Below are positions 9,274 through 18,084 of a DNA stretch of 64,000 nt, piece after piece (the stretch's first letter is position 1; each line of letters begins with the position of its first letter). This DNA is from Xanthomonas bromi. GTDB lineage: Bacteria; Pseudomonadota; Gammaproteobacteria; Xanthomonadales; Xanthomonadaceae. The notes below the pieces were generated by a model, which was given only the letters and a program-made list of their open reading frames with translations, had not been told where the DNA came from and searched no databases. The stretch is from NCBI RefSeq assembly GCF_900092025.1, contig NZ_FLTX01000025.1:88447-152446 (forward strand). The letters are read 5' to 3'. A program made the translations under genes and the position numbers.

Positions 9274-10500
9274 CTACCGCGGCTGCCGGATCGGTAGCAC
9301 GATTCTGAAACTGGCGCCCTGCCCCGGCGTGCTTTCGACATCGATGCGGCCGTGGTGCTTGTTGATGATGCCGTAGGAGATCGACAGGCCCAGGCCGGTG
9401 CCGCTGCCGACCGGTTTGGTGGTGAAGAACGGGTCGAAGATGCGCTGCAGCAGGTCCGGGGCAATGCCGGCGCCGCTGTCCTGGAACTGGATCCAGACGT
9501 TTTCTGCTTCGTCACGACCAGTGGTCACGACGATCGTGCCGCGCTCCACGATCGCCTGGCCGGCGTTGAGCAGCATGTTCATGTACACCTGGTTGAGCTC
9601 GGATGGCAGGCATTCCACCAGCGGTAGCTCGGCGTAATTGCGCTCCAGGGTCACCTTGTACTTGAGCTCGTTCCAGATGATGTTGATGGTGGATTCTAGA
9701 CCGGCGTGCAGGTCGACCATCTTCCACGACTCGGAGCGGTCAGAGTAGGAGAAGTCCTTGAGGTCGCGCACGATGCGGGTCACCCGCTCGATGCCTTCGC
9801 GCGATTCGGCCATCAACTGCGGAAGATCGCGGCTGATGAAGTCGATATCGGCGCGGTTGCGGATTTCGTCGATTTCCGGAATCAGCGCCTTCGGATCCGG
9901 CGCCTGCAGCGCACGCTCATAGGCTTCGATCAGTGTGAACAGGCTGCGCAGATATTCCTGCAGGCTGCCAAGATTGGAGTGCACGTAACCGATCGGATTG
10001 TTGATTTCGTGCGCCACGCCCGCGGCCAGCTGGCCGATGGACGCCATTTTTTCCGATTGCAGCAGTTTGTCCTGCGCACCGTTCAGGCGCAGATAGGCCT
10101 GACGTAATTCGGCGTGGCGCTGTTGCAGCTCGCGCTCGTAATCCTGCTGGCCTTCGATGTTGTGGAACAACGCCAGAAAGTGACCGACGCCCTGCTCTTC
10201 GTTGTAATACAGGTGCGCGATGACCACGCGGTCGGCCACCGGCAGGCTGCCGGTCCAGCTGCCCTTGCTGCGCGCCTGATTCAGTGCGTCCGATGGCAAT
10301 ACCTGCGAAATCCGCTCGCCCAGATTGCGATCGTCGGCGGGGTCTTCCTTGCACAGGCTTTGGCGTGCGATGGCATTGGCCAGAATCAGCTTTCCGTCTG
10401 CGCGGAACAGCAGTACGCCCTCCAGCATCTGGTCGCCGAAGGAGCGCAGGATATCCTGGGATGGCAATAAGGCTTGATTGAGAAAAAACTTGGCGGTCAC
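9274..10500 (-). CDS. PAS histidine kinase, possible second RavR partner
   Basis: A 408-residue soluble kinase: PAS-like domain (about 15-115), short coiled coil (120-150), HisKA with H164 in GVAHEINNP, and HATPase with NMLLNAGQAI (308-317), DSGAGI (341-346), FDPFFTTK (355-362) and GTGLGLSI (367-374). All catalytic boxes are intact. No receiver or DNA-binding output is attached. It faces the RavR-like gene convergently, and a second kinase (RavA) has been linked to RavR in Xanthomonas, so it may be that kinase; this is inference. The start is GTG at 10500. Confidence 0.88.
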   Translation of the reverse strand: MTAKFFLNQALLPSQDILRSFGDQMLEGVLLFRADGKLILANAIARQSLCKEDPADDRNLGERISQVLPSDALNQARSKGSWTGSLPVADRVVIAHLYYNEEQGVGHFLALFHNIEGQQDYERELQQRHAELRQAYLRLNGAQDKLLQSEKMASIGQLAAGVAHEINNPIGYVHSNLGSLQEYLRSLFTLIEAYERALQAPDPKALIPEIDEIRNRADIDFISRDLPQLMAESREGIERVTRIVRDLKDFSYSDRSESWKMVDLHAGLESTINIIWNELKYKVTLERNYAELPLVECLPSELNQVYMNMLLNAGQAIVERGTIVVTTGRDEAENVWIQFQDSGAGIAPDLLQRIFDPFFTTKPVGSGTGLGLSISYGIINKHHGRIDVESTPGQGASFRIVLPIRQPR

Positions 10501-10664
10501 GGGAGCAGGCGGCGGAGAGGACGCCTCAATATACGCCGAACCGTTGACGCGCCCTACCGCCGTTTCGCATGCCCGGCGGTATGTCGCAGGCCGGACAATA
10601 CATGCCGGCCACGTCAGGGTGCTGCCTTATCCGCACGCCGGTGTGCTGCAAAACGACGCGCGAC

Positions 10665-10997
10665 TCAGGCGACTGCCAACGAACGTCCGCCGCGCAACAC
10701 GCTCGATTGCCCCTTGGCGTCGTAGGACGGCGCACTTTCGGTGCGGCCCAGATGACGCAGCGCCCAGTTCACTTCGCGGCGCCGGCGGGCCAACAGCGCG
10801 CCATTGGCGCGATTGGCCTCGGCCAGCTCACGCAGGCGCTCTTCTTCCCCTGCAGGCATCGCTGCTTCGAGCGCGCGCAGCGCCGACAGCTTGTCCTGCG
10901 TGTGTCGCATCAACCCATCGATGTCGTTCTCGAGTAATGCCTGCCGTTCGCCGGCCAGCGCATCGCTGAGACGTTGCAGGAACTCGTTCACGTTCAT
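10665..10997 (-). CDS. flgN: Flagellar chaperone FlgN
   Basis: A 110-residue helical protein starting MNVNEFLQRLSDAL. It is last in the minus-strand flgA-flgM-flgN order usual in gamma-proteobacteria, 15 bases after flgM. FlgN binds the hook-associated proteins FlgK and FlgL in the cytoplasm and delivers them to the flagellar export gate. Length and helical, charged composition fit the FlgN family, whose sequences are poorly conserved. The call rests on context as well as sequence. It probably shares the FliA promoter before flgM. Confidence 0.85.
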   Translation of the reverse strand: MNVNEFLQRLSDALAGERQALLENDIDGLMRHTQDKLSALRALEAAMPAGEEERLRELAEANRANGALLARRRREVNWALRHLGRTESAPSYDAKGQSSVLRGGRSLAVA

Positions 10998-11012
10998 CCT
11001 TTCAGTCGGGGA

Positions 11013-11324
11013 TCAACCCGCCAGTTGCTGATTCAGATCCATCATGCGGCTGGCGATGGCATCCGGGTTGATGGAATAGCTGCCGTTCTGCAACGCATCC
11101 TTCACCGCCTGGACGCGACCGGTGTCGATCGCCGAGGACTGCGAAAGCTCGCGCTGCAGGTTCTGCAGGTTGGTGGCTTCGCCGGTCAACTTGACGCTGT
11201 CGGTCGGCGGGGTTGCGGCGACTGGGGACGCGCGATCTTCGCCGGCCGAAGCGATCTTGCTGCTGGTGGCCGCGGTGCGAAGGGTGGCAGCGGTCGGTAG
11301 ATTGCCTTCAATTTTCTGGGTCAT
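11013..11324 (-). CDS. flgM: Anti-sigma-28 factor FlgM
   Basis: A 103-residue protein. The N-terminal half is low-complexity and disordered (Ala/Thr/Ser-rich, used for export). The C-terminal half carries the sigma-binding helices, ending GSYSINPDAIASRMMDLNQQL, where YSINPDAIA is the FlgM signature. FlgM holds FliA inactive until the hook is complete and is then exported. The start at 11324 is chosen because an AGGAGTTCC ribosome-binding site lies just upstream and the conserved family start MTQKIEGN fits. A longer in-frame start would reach upstream of the FliA promoter. The promoter at 11354-11380 would give a leader of about 25 bases. Confidence 0.93.
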   Translation of the reverse strand: MTQKIEGNLPTAATLRTAATSSKIASAGEDRASPVAATPPTDSVKLTGEATNLQNLQRELSQSSAIDTGRVQAVKDALQNGSYSINPDAIASRMMDLNQQLAG

Positions 11325-11353
11325 GTCAGGAACTCCTCTACAGGTCGTAGGGG

Positions 11354-11380
11354 ATAACGGCACCCGGAAAAAAAACTTTA
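11354..11380 (-). promoter_or_regulatory. FliA (sigma-28) promoter of flgM
   Basis: On the minus strand TAAAGTTT, an 11-base spacer and GCCGTTAT match the flagellar sigma-28 consensus (TAAAGTTT-N11-GCCGATAA) at 15 or so of 16 positions. It lies 30 bases before the flgM start and gives the usual autoregulatory loop. Confidence 0.88.
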
Positions 11381-11391
11381 TAGAAAATTTT

Positions 11392-12036
11392 TCACCTGGA
11401 GACCACAACGGTTCCGCTTGCTTCAACAATGCCCTGCACCACCCGGCGCGAGGACGAATTCTCCACCGAGACGCGCTCGTTCTCGCCGGCGTCCGACAGC
11501 GCGCGACCGCTCATGCGCACCTCCAGCCCGCCATTGCGCGACACCAGCGGCACGGTGTCGCCGCGCCGGACCAGCCGCTGCGTCACCAGATCGTTGGACG
11601 AGAGCAGCGAGCCGGCCGGCAGGACGCGGCGGGCGGTTTTGCCCACGGCAGCCACCGGATCGGCCAGCACCGCACCAACGATGCGCGCGGCGTCACGCTT
11701 CTCGATACTGATATCGGCCAGGGAGATGGTTTCTCCAGCGCTGATGCCGCGGCGCAAGACCAGCACGTCCTGGTTGCGGCGCACCTTCAGCGGCACGAAC
11801 AGACGCCAGCCGGCCGGCTGCGGACACGCCACTTCCACCGTATTGGTGCCGGTGGGCTGGGCCTGCAATGCGATCGGACAGGCCGGCATGCGCAGACCCG
11901 GATCGAGCGTGGCCTCGGCTTCGGCATCGGGCCCGACGGTGGCCAGTGCCGCCGCACGGATGGAATCGACAGACTGATAGCTCTGGGCCCAGGCCGGAGC
12001 GGCAGCCAACAAGATGACAAGCAGGAGCAGGCGCAT
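11392..12036 (-). CDS. flgA: Flagellar P-ring assembly chaperone FlgA
   Basis: A 214-residue periplasmic protein: signal peptide at residues 1-17 (RLLLLVILLAAAPAWA), then the SAF/FlgA C-terminal domain with VLRRGISAGETISLADI and VVQGIVEASGTVVV. FlgA helps FlgI form the P ring in the peptidoglycan. The start at 12036 is preferred over in-frame ATGs at 12069 and 12150 because the signal peptide begins there and because the sigma-54 site at 12070-12085 would start transcription only about 20 bases upstream. It is divergent from cheV. Confidence 0.92.
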   Translation of the reverse strand: MRLLLLVILLAAAPAWAQSYQSVDSIRAAALATVGPDAEAEATLDPGLRMPACPIALQAQPTGTNTVEVACPQPAGWRLFVPLKVRRNQDVLVLRRGISAGETISLADISIEKRDAARIVGAVLADPVAAVGKTARRVLPAGSLLSSNDLVTQRLVRRGDTVPLVSRNGGLEVRMSGRALSDAGENERVSVENSSSRRVVQGIVEASGTVVVSR

Positions 12037-12069
12037 GGGACCAGATCCGGAGGAAGACGGGACAGACAT

Positions 12070-12085
12070 TGCAAGAGGCGTGCCG
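12070..12085 (-). promoter_or_regulatory. Sigma-54 promoter of flgA
   Basis: On the minus strand CGGCAC-GCCTC-TTGCA, with GG and GC exactly 10 bases apart. It is nearly identical to the fliE site of this window (CGGCAC-GCCGC-TTGCA) and lies 33 bases before the chosen flgA start. Confidence 0.82.
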
Positions 12086-12097
12086 GTTTTTTGCTGG

Positions 12098-12325
12098 GAG
12101 TGGGGAGTCGGGAGTGGGGATTCGTAAAAGCGGCTTCGCGGGTGATGCATTCGCCCGCTGCCGAGGCCCTTTCACCCGCCGGATCTTTCCGACAACTGTC
12201 ACTAAAGCTGTCAAGGATGCACAAGCAGCAGCGGCATGAGTAAGCTGCTAGTGCACGCCTTTGAGCCAATCCCTAATCCCAAATCACCTCATCCCGGCGC
12301 TTGAGCGAATCCCCCCATTCCCGAC
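12098..12325. repeat. G/A-rich inverted arms between flgA and cheV
   Basis: The left arm (12098-12128) is GGGAGTGGGGAGTCGGG-type sequence. The right side (about 12266-12325) has the complementary AATCCC/CATTCCC words. It fills most of the 351-base divergent gap and belongs with the copies near 9.2 and 16.6 kb. Confidence 0.55.
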
Positions 12326-12387
12326 AACGCCCCCCGACCAACCATAAAGCCCTCAAGTTTCCCGAGGGCGCTGTCGATATCTGCCCC

Positions 12388-13332
12388 ATGACCCACGATC
12401 TGCTCAACCGCATCGACCAGCGCACCCGACTGGCTGGCCACAATCGACTGGCCCTGCTGCTGTTCCGGCTGGGTGGCCGCCAGCTTTTTGGCGTGAACGT
12501 CTTCAAGGTGCAGGAAGTGCTGCGCCGTCCGGAACTGTTCCAGGTGCCGGGCCTGCCGACCGAGTTCGCCGGCGTGGCCGACGTACGCGGGCGCTCGGTG
12601 CCGGTGCTGGACCTAGGGCTGGCCATCGGCCACCCCGAACGCGACTCGCGCGCCGAGAACGGGCCCGGCTATCTGGTGGTGGCCGAATTCAATCGGTCGG
12701 TCCAGGGCTTTCTGGTCAGCGGGGTGGAGCGCATCGTCAATATCGCGGTGGAAGACATCCATCCGCCGCCGGAACTCGGTGCCGAAGCCACTTATTTGAC
12801 GGCGGTGACGCGCTTCCAGGGCGAGCTGATCCAGGTCATCGACGTGGAGAGCGTGCTGGCCGACATCGCCAAGGTCAGCAAGGACGTTCAGTTGGACCCG
12901 TCGCTGCAGATGGTGGCCTACGACCGCCAGTTCCAGGTGTTGGTGGTGGACGATTCGCGCGTGGCGCGCCAGCAGATCCGCAGCGTGCTCGACCAGCTGG
13001 GCGTTTCGGCGACCCTGCTGTCCGACGGCCGTCAGGCGCTGGATCACCTGCTGCAAGTGGCGGCATCGGGCGAAAACCCGGCCGACCGCTACGCCATGGT
13101 GATCTCCGATATCGAAATGCCGGCGATGGACGGCTACACACTGACGACGGAAATCCGGCGCACGCCGGGCCTGCAAGGCCTGTACGTGCTGTTGCACACC
13201 TCCTTGTCGGGCGTGTTCAACAACGCCATGGTCGAGCAGGTGGGCGCCAACGCCTTCGTGGCCAAGTACAGCGCCCATGAACTGGCCGATTACGTGCTGG
13301 CGCGCCTGAAAGTGGTTGCCGAAGCGGCCTGA
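12388..13332 (+). CDS. cheV: Chemotaxis coupling protein CheV
   Basis: A 314-residue CheW-receiver fusion. The CheW domain spans about 20-165 (VNVFKVQEVLR, GVADVRGRSVPVLDL, GELIQVIDVESVL). The receiver spans about 183-310 with acidic pair D188/D189, phosphorylation site D241 and K293. CheV couples receptors to CheA and tunes adaptation. The start at ATG 12388 places the CheW domain near the N-terminus as in the family. No strong ribosome-binding site is present. A small hairpin (12349-12369) lies just upstream. Its place beside flgA-flgM is common in Pseudomonas and Xanthomonas. Confidence 0.93.
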   Translation: MTHDLLNRIDQRTRLAGHNRLALLLFRLGGRQLFGVNVFKVQEVLRRPELFQVPGLPTEFAGVADVRGRSVPVLDLGLAIGHPERDSRAENGPGYLVVAEFNRSVQGFLVSGVERIVNIAVEDIHPPPELGAEATYLTAVTRFQGELIQVIDVESVLADIAKVSKDVQLDPSLQMVAYDRQFQVLVVDDSRVARQQIRSVLDQLGVSATLLSDGRQALDHLLQVAASGENPADRYAMVISDIEMPAMDGYTLTTEIRRTPGLQGLYVLLHTSLSGVFNNAMVEQVGANAFVAKYSAHELADYVLARLKVVAEAA

Positions 13333-13777
13333 GCAACAGGCTGCTGGCCGGTGCGCAGGTGGCCGGTCGTTCGTAGCGCCGGCCGCGTGCGGGTACCGAT
13401 GGCAGTCAGAAGCAAGCCTCCTGTAGAAAGAAGGCCTCCCGGGGCGCGTCCGGTGTAGCACTCAGACGTCCCCAGGCTGCGCCGTGAATGGATGGCAGCC
13501 TGTTGAGGTGAATTACCGTCAGCAGTGACCTCGCAAGACGCCTAACCTATATCGTCTATATCATCAGGCACGACGTCCATCGGATGGGCGAAGCACGGCC
13601 GGTAGCCAAGCGCGCCGTGCACGGGGCTTGCATCGGGTTGTCCGAGCGCGCGCAAGGCCACCGAACCGGCCCTCCAGGTGTGCCATCCCAACGCAAGGCA
13701 TCGCTCTGCGCGATCCAAGCACCGCCAGAGCTCTGCGACCACCCTACCCGCTCGACGGGTTCAGTAGCGCCCTGATT
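13333..13777. other. Intergenic before flgB
   Basis: About 445 bases between cheV and the flgB promoter. Short open frames occur, but none looks like a protein. A GC-rich segment around 13560-13760 has no repeat or hairpin I could recognise as a known element. Confidence 0.45.
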
Positions 13778-13793
13778 TGGCACAAACATTGCT
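13778..13793 (+). promoter_or_regulatory. Sigma-54 promoter of flgBCDEF
   Basis: TGGCAC-AAACA-TTGCT is a near-perfect -24/-12 element, 33 bases before the flgB start. It should respond to RpoN with the activator FleQ. Confidence 0.92.
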
Positions 13794-13825
13794 TTCTCCC
13801 TTGTAACACTTCGCGGGAGAGCACC

Positions 13826-14227
13826 GTGTCCAGTCCATTCTCTTCGTTCCTCGGCGTTCATGGCGACGCGTTGGCGCTGCGCGAGCAGCGCATGAAGCTC
13901 ATTGCCAGCAATCTGAGCAATGTGGACACCCCTGGGTACAAGGCCAAGGATCTCAACTTCGAAGCGGCGCTGAAGTCGGCGCAGGGCGTGCAGGATGGCG
14001 GCCTGATGCAGGCCACCGACGCCAAGCATTACGAAGTGGGCGGCGGCGGCGGGCTCAATCCGTTCCAGATCACCCGCGAATCCGATCAGCCCAGCCTGGA
14101 CGGCAATACCGTCGATCCCGATGCCGAGCGCGCTGCCTACGGCCGCGCCGCGCTGGAATACCGCGCGTCGCTGAGCTTCCTCGAATCCAAGGTGCGCTCG
14201 ATGCTCACCGCGATCACGGGCCAATAA
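13826..14227 (+). CDS. flgB: Proximal rod protein FlgB
   Basis: A 133-residue rod protein with the shared rod/hook N-terminal motif MKLIASNLSNVDTPGYKAKD and a C-terminal helix for coiled-coil packing. FlgB forms the proximal rod with FlgC and FlgF in the periplasm after export. The start is GTG at 13826, with GGGAGAG upstream. Longer frames would run through the sigma-54 site. First gene of flgB-flgF; flgC follows after 3 bases. Confidence 0.95.
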   Translation: MSSPFSSFLGVHGDALALREQRMKLIASNLSNVDTPGYKAKDLNFEAALKSAQGVQDGGLMQATDAKHYEVGGGGGLNPFQITRESDQPSLDGNTVDPDAERAAYGRAALEYRASLSFLESKVRSMLTAITGQ

Positions 14228-14230
14228 GTC

Positions 14231-14638
14231 ATGAGCAATCTTCCCATCTTCGATGTGGCCGGCTCGGCGCTGCATGCGCAGTCGGTCCGACTGAGCACCA
14301 TCGCCTCCAACCTGGCCAACGCCGATTCGGTCGCAGGCTCGGCCGAGGCCACCTACAAGCCGATCGAGCCGATCTTCCAGGCCCAGCAGAGCCGTCAGGA
14401 CCCCAGCCTGACCTCGGTGAACGTCAAGGAGATCACCACCACCAATGCGCCGCCGATCCGCCGCTACGAGCCCGGCCACCCGCTGGCCGATGCCGACGGC
14501 TACGTGTTCTCGCCCGACGTGGACCCGGTCTCGCAGATGGTCAACATGATCTCCGCCTCGCGCAATTACCAAGCAGGCGTGGAAATGCTCAATACCGCCA
14601 AGGAACTGGCGCTCGCGACCCTGACCATGGGTCGCTGA
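14231..14638 (+). CDS. flgC: Proximal rod protein FlgC
   Basis: A 135-residue rod protein: N-terminal motif LSTIASNLANADSVAG and C-terminal VNMISASRNYQAGVEMLNTAKELAL, both diagnostic of FlgC. It packs with FlgB in the proximal rod and is secreted by the flagellar export apparatus without a cleaved signal. It follows flgB after 3 bases and precedes flgD in the normal order. Confidence 0.96.
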   Translation: MSNLPIFDVAGSALHAQSVRLSTIASNLANADSVAGSAEATYKPIEPIFQAQQSRQDPSLTSVNVKEITTTNAPPIRRYEPGHPLADADGYVFSPDVDPVSQMVNMISASRNYQAGVEMLNTAKELALATLTMGR

Positions 14639-14675
14639 CCCGTCCTAGCTGCCCCATACCAACGGAATCTTCCAG

Positions 14676-15341
14676 ATGAGCACGATCGCCACCGATCTCT
14701 ACAAAACGCTGGGCCTCAATACCAGCAGCAAGACGCCGAAAAAAGAGGAGGCGCTCGGCCAGGCCGACTTCCTCAAGTTGATGACCGAGCAGCTGCAGCA
14801 CCAGGACCCGCTCAAGCCGATGGAAAACAGCGCGTTTCTGGGCCAGTTGGCGCAGTTCTCCACCGTGCAGGGCATTGGCGACCTCAATACCAAATTCACC
14901 AGCTTCTCCGCGTCCCAGAACAGCGACCAGGTGCTGAAAGGCGCGTCGCTGGTCGGGCACAACGTGCTGGTGCCCTCTGCGCAGGTGGCGATCGATGCCA
15001 CCGGCTCGGCCAAGGGCGTGGTCGCCGCGACCTCGGCCGGCACCGTCAATTTCGAAATCACCGACGCCAACGGCGCCTTCGTCAAACAACTCAGCGTGCC
15101 GTCCAGCGCTGCCGGTGAGGTGTCGTTCGCCTGGGATGGCACCGACGCCAACGGCAACCGCATGGCGGCCGGCAAATACGGCGTGACCGCGACCCAGACC
15201 GACACCGCCGGCGCCAAAAGCAAGTTGCCCACCTACGTCGATGCACCGGTGGACAGCGTCACGATCGGCTCGGACGGCTTGTATCTCAACCTGACCGGGC
15301 TAGGCACTTCCCCGCTCGCCAACGTGCTCCGCGTCAGCTGA
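14676..15341 (+). CDS. flgD: Hook-capping protein FlgD
   Basis: A 221-residue scaffold: N-terminal export/binding region with ALGQADFLKLMTEQLQHQDPLKPMEN (positions about 28-53), then a C-terminal FlgD Ig-like and tudor-like domain containing SFAWDGTDANGNRMAAGKY. FlgD caps the growing hook and is removed when FlgK assembles. The start at ATG 14676 follows a 37-base gap after flgC. Confidence 0.95.
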   Translation: MSTIATDLYKTLGLNTSSKTPKKEEALGQADFLKLMTEQLQHQDPLKPMENSAFLGQLAQFSTVQGIGDLNTKFTSFSASQNSDQVLKGASLVGHNVLVPSAQVAIDATGSAKGVVAATSAGTVNFEITDANGAFVKQLSVPSSAAGEVSFAWDGTDANGNRMAAGKYGVTATQTDTAGAKSKLPTYVDAPVDSVTIGSDGLYLNLTGLGTSPLANVLRVS

Positions 15342-15372
15342 GCCGGCAACCGACACTTAAAGGAACTCATCC

Positions 15373-16596
15373 ATGGCTTTCAATACCTCGTTGTCCGGCA
15401 TCAACGCAGCCAATGCCGATCTGAACGTCACCTCCAACAACATCGCCAACGTCAACACGACCGGGTTCAAGGAATCGCGCGCCGAATTCGCCGACATGTT
15501 CCAGAGCACCAGCTATGGCCTGTCGCGCAATGCGGTCGGTTCGGGCGTGCGCGTCAGCAACGTGGCGCAGCAGTTTTCGCAGGGCAATATCGACCCGACC
15601 GGACGCAGCCTGGACTTGGCGGTCTCCGGCGAAGGCTTTTTCACCGTCTCGTCCAATGGCGCCAAGATGTACACCCGCGCCGGCAACTTCCAGACCGATG
15701 CCAACGGCTATGTGGTCAACCCGCAGGGCGCGCGTTTGCAGGTGTTCGCACCCAATCCCAGCGGCAATGGCTTCGATGTGGGCCGCCTGTCGGACCTGCA
15801 GCTGCTGACCACCGACAGCCCGCCCAAGTCCACCTCCACGGTCAACCTGGCCTTCACCCTGCCCGGCAACGCCACCGCGCCGACGGTGACCCCGTTCAAC
15901 CCTGCCGACGACAAGACCTATAGCCACTCCACCGGCGGCATCAATGTCTATGACTCGCTGGGCGTCAGCCACGTGCAGACCTCCTACTTCGTCAAGACCG
16001 CCAACCCGAACGAGTGGCAGGTGCACAACTACGTGGACGGCGCCGCGGTCGGTGCCCCGACCACGCTGCAGTTCTCCGACACCGGCTCGCTGACCACCCC
16101 GGCCAACGGCATCATCGCGATGGACCCGTTCACCCCGAGCACCGGCGCGGGCGTGCTGAACATGCAGCTCAATGTCAGCGGCTCCACCCAGTACGGCGAA
16201 GCCTTCGCCCTGCGCGACACCCGCCAGGACGGTTACGCCAGCGGCAAGCTCAACGAGATCAGCATCGACACCAGCGGCGTGGTGTTCGCGCGCTATTCCA
16301 ACGGCGCCGACAAGCCGCTGGGCCAGGTCGCGCTGAGCAGCTTCGTCAACCCGCAGGGCCTGCAGTCGCAGGGCAACAACATGTGGGCCGAAAGCTACAC
16401 CTCCGGTGCCGCGCGCACCGGTGCTCCGGACACCTCGGACCTGGGCCAGATCGAGTCCGGCTCGCTGGAATCGTCCACGGTGGACCTGACCGAGCAGTTG
16501 GTGAACATGATCGTGGCCCAGCGCAACTTCCAGGCCAACTCGCAGATGATCTCGACCCAGGATCAGGTCACCCAGACGATCATCAATATTCGTTAA
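15373..16596 (+). CDS. flgE: Flagellar hook protein FlgE
   Basis: A 407-residue hook subunit. The N-terminus MAFNTSLSGINAANADLNVT with NNIANVNTTGFK and the C-terminus LTEQLVNMIVAQRNFQANSQ form the coiled-coil core; the middle is the surface-exposed D1/D2 region. An AAAGGAACTC site precedes the ATG. G/A-rich inverted arms follow, which may limit read-through into flgF. Confidence 0.96.
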   Translation: MAFNTSLSGINAANADLNVTSNNIANVNTTGFKESRAEFADMFQSTSYGLSRNAVGSGVRVSNVAQQFSQGNIDPTGRSLDLAVSGEGFFTVSSNGAKMYTRAGNFQTDANGYVVNPQGARLQVFAPNPSGNGFDVGRLSDLQLLTTDSPPKSTSTVNLAFTLPGNATAPTVTPFNPADDKTYSHSTGGINVYDSLGVSHVQTSYFVKTANPNEWQVHNYVDGAAVGAPTTLQFSDTGSLTTPANGIIAMDPFTPSTGAGVLNMQLNVSGSTQYGEAFALRDTRQDGYASGKLNEISIDTSGVVFARYSNGADKPLGQVALSSFVNPQGLQSQGNNMWAESYTSGAARTGAPDTSDLGQIESGSLESSTVDLTEQLVNMIVAQRNFQANSQMISTQDQVTQTIINIR

Positions 16597-16597
16597 G

Positions 16598-16735
16598 GCC
16601 GGGAATGGGGAATCGGGAGTAGGGAATCGTAAGAGCTGGCATCGCGTGTATCGGATGCCAGCCTTGCGCCCTACTCTCCCAGCTTCCCGCAACCCGCTTT
16701 TGCGATTCCCGATTCTCCATTCCCCATTCCCGGTG
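16598..16735. repeat. G/A-rich inverted arms between flgE and flgF
   Basis: The left arm at 16600-16632 carries GGGAATGGGGAATCGGG words. The right arm at about 16698-16735 is its reverse complement (CCATTCCCCATTCCCGG). Together they could fold into a long imperfect hairpin in the flgE-flgF mRNA, with about 65 bases in the loop. Confidence 0.7.
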
Positions 16736-16739
16736 CCTC

Positions 16740-17495
16740 ATGGATAAAGCCCTCTACGTTGCAATGACCGGTGCCCGCGCTTCCCTGCAGGCGCAGGGCA
16801 CCGTGTCGCACAATCTCGCCAACGTCGATACGGTGGGGTTCAAGGCCGCGCTGGCCAACACCGAGGCGTTCAAGATCCAGGGCAAGGGGTATCCGTCGCG
16901 GATCGATGCCTTGCACGTGGACCAGGGCTTCGATCGCAGCCAGGGCCATCAGAAGGTCACCGGCAACCCGCTGGATGTGTCGCTGCAGCAGGACCGCTGG
17001 CTGGCCGTGCAGTCGCCCGACGGCAGCGAGGCCTATACCCGCAACGGCGAATTGGCGCTCACCGCCAATGGCCAGCTGGTCACCGCCAACGGGCATGCGG
17101 TGCTGGATGAAGGCGGCAACCCGATGACCATCCCGCCGCATCAGGCGATGGAAATCGGCAGCGACGGCAGCATTTCCATCATTCCGCAGGGCGAAGGCCC
17201 GCAGACCATGGCCATCGTCGGCAAGATGAAGGTGGTCGATGCGCCCGCAGACCGTTTGACGCGGCGCCCCGACGGGCTGATGCGCAACAGCAGCACCGAC
17301 CCGGCGCAGGCATTTGCCATCGCTACCGGCAAGACCATCAACAGCGGCATGCTGGAGGGCAGCAATGTGGATGCGGCCGGCGCGCTGGTGGAGATGATCC
17401 AGCTGCAGCGCCAGTTCGAAATGCAGGTCAAGATCATCAAGAACGGCGACGACAACGCGCAATCGGCCAATTCGCTGCTGCGTGTCAGCGGCTGA
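16740..17495 (+). CDS. flgF: Rod protein FlgF
   Basis: A 251-residue rod protein with HNLANVDTVGFKA near the N-terminus and a C-terminal NVDAAGALVEMIQLQRQFEMQ helix. It forms the rod between FlgB/FlgC and FlgG. It starts directly after the flgE-flgF inverted repeat and has no clear ribosome-binding site, so its translation may depend on mRNA structure there. It is separated from flgG by 1054 bases, whereas the two are normally adjacent. Confidence 0.95.
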   Translation: MDKALYVAMTGARASLQAQGTVSHNLANVDTVGFKAALANTEAFKIQGKGYPSRIDALHVDQGFDRSQGHQKVTGNPLDVSLQQDRWLAVQSPDGSEAYTRNGELALTANGQLVTANGHAVLDEGGNPMTIPPHQAMEIGSDGSISIIPQGEGPQTMAIVGKMKVVDAPADRLTRRPDGLMRNSSTDPAQAFAIATGKTINSGMLEGSNVDAAGALVEMIQLQRQFEMQVKIIKNGDDNAQSANSLLRVSG

Positions 17496-17779
17496 ACCTG
17501 GTCGCCAAGGCAACTATGCCGTCGCTGGTCAGCGCCAGGTTGTGCCAACCACTTCGAAAGCATCCGCAAGGCGGCACGGCAGGCTTACGCAGTCATCATG
17601 TCGTTTGGCTACTGCGATCTCGCATTGATGCGCACCCGGCTGACGACGTCTGTTGTCGATGGTGTCTCGGCCGGTTGGTGCAACTTGCCACCCCAGTGCA
17701 ACGAAGACCGCTTCTAAAACCGCTTTGCGCAAGTCCACTACGCATAGCAAATGCTCCGCGCCTTCGCTGTGGAGCAGCT

Positions 17780-17907
17780 GATCTGTGGCTTGGCTGCAGA
17801 GCCCTTGCCTGCCCACCATCGCGGGACACGCCGCAAGTGCATCGTAGGCTCCGTGGCGGCATCCATGCCGCCACAGGGTCCCGCGACGGTGAGCCGGCAA
17901 GGACAGG
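17780..17907 (+). repeat. Composite dyad repeat, copy A
   Basis: Contains CCCACCATCGCGGGACACGC, a spacer, then GTGGCGGCATCCATGCCGCCAC (a palindrome around CATCCATG, 17853-17874 approximately) and GGGTCCCGCGACGG. It would fold into a nested double hairpin. It matches copy D (53640-53785) in inverse orientation, including flanking GGCTGCAGAG. Confidence 0.75.
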
Positions 17908-18084
17908 TGAAGATGATCGGTGCATCGATGAAGGCAGTGTTCAACGTGCTCTGTTGATCGTCACTCGCTCATCCTGACATCGCGCCCATCGAATGCCCAG
18001 ACAAGCGATCCAGGAACAGCAAACTGAGCGAGGCGTCTAATGATGCGTTTCGGCTCATCGCCAGCCAACTCTCCGGTGCGGTGC

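Noticed and set aside
12069..12150. Upstream in-frame ATG starts for flgA
   Set aside because: They lie at or upstream of the sigma-54 transcription start, and the signal peptide begins only at 12036.
12353..12380. FliA-like promoter TCAAGTTT-N12-GTCGATAT before cheV
   Set aside because: The -10 is weak, the spacer is one base long, and transcription would begin at the cheV ATG with no leader.
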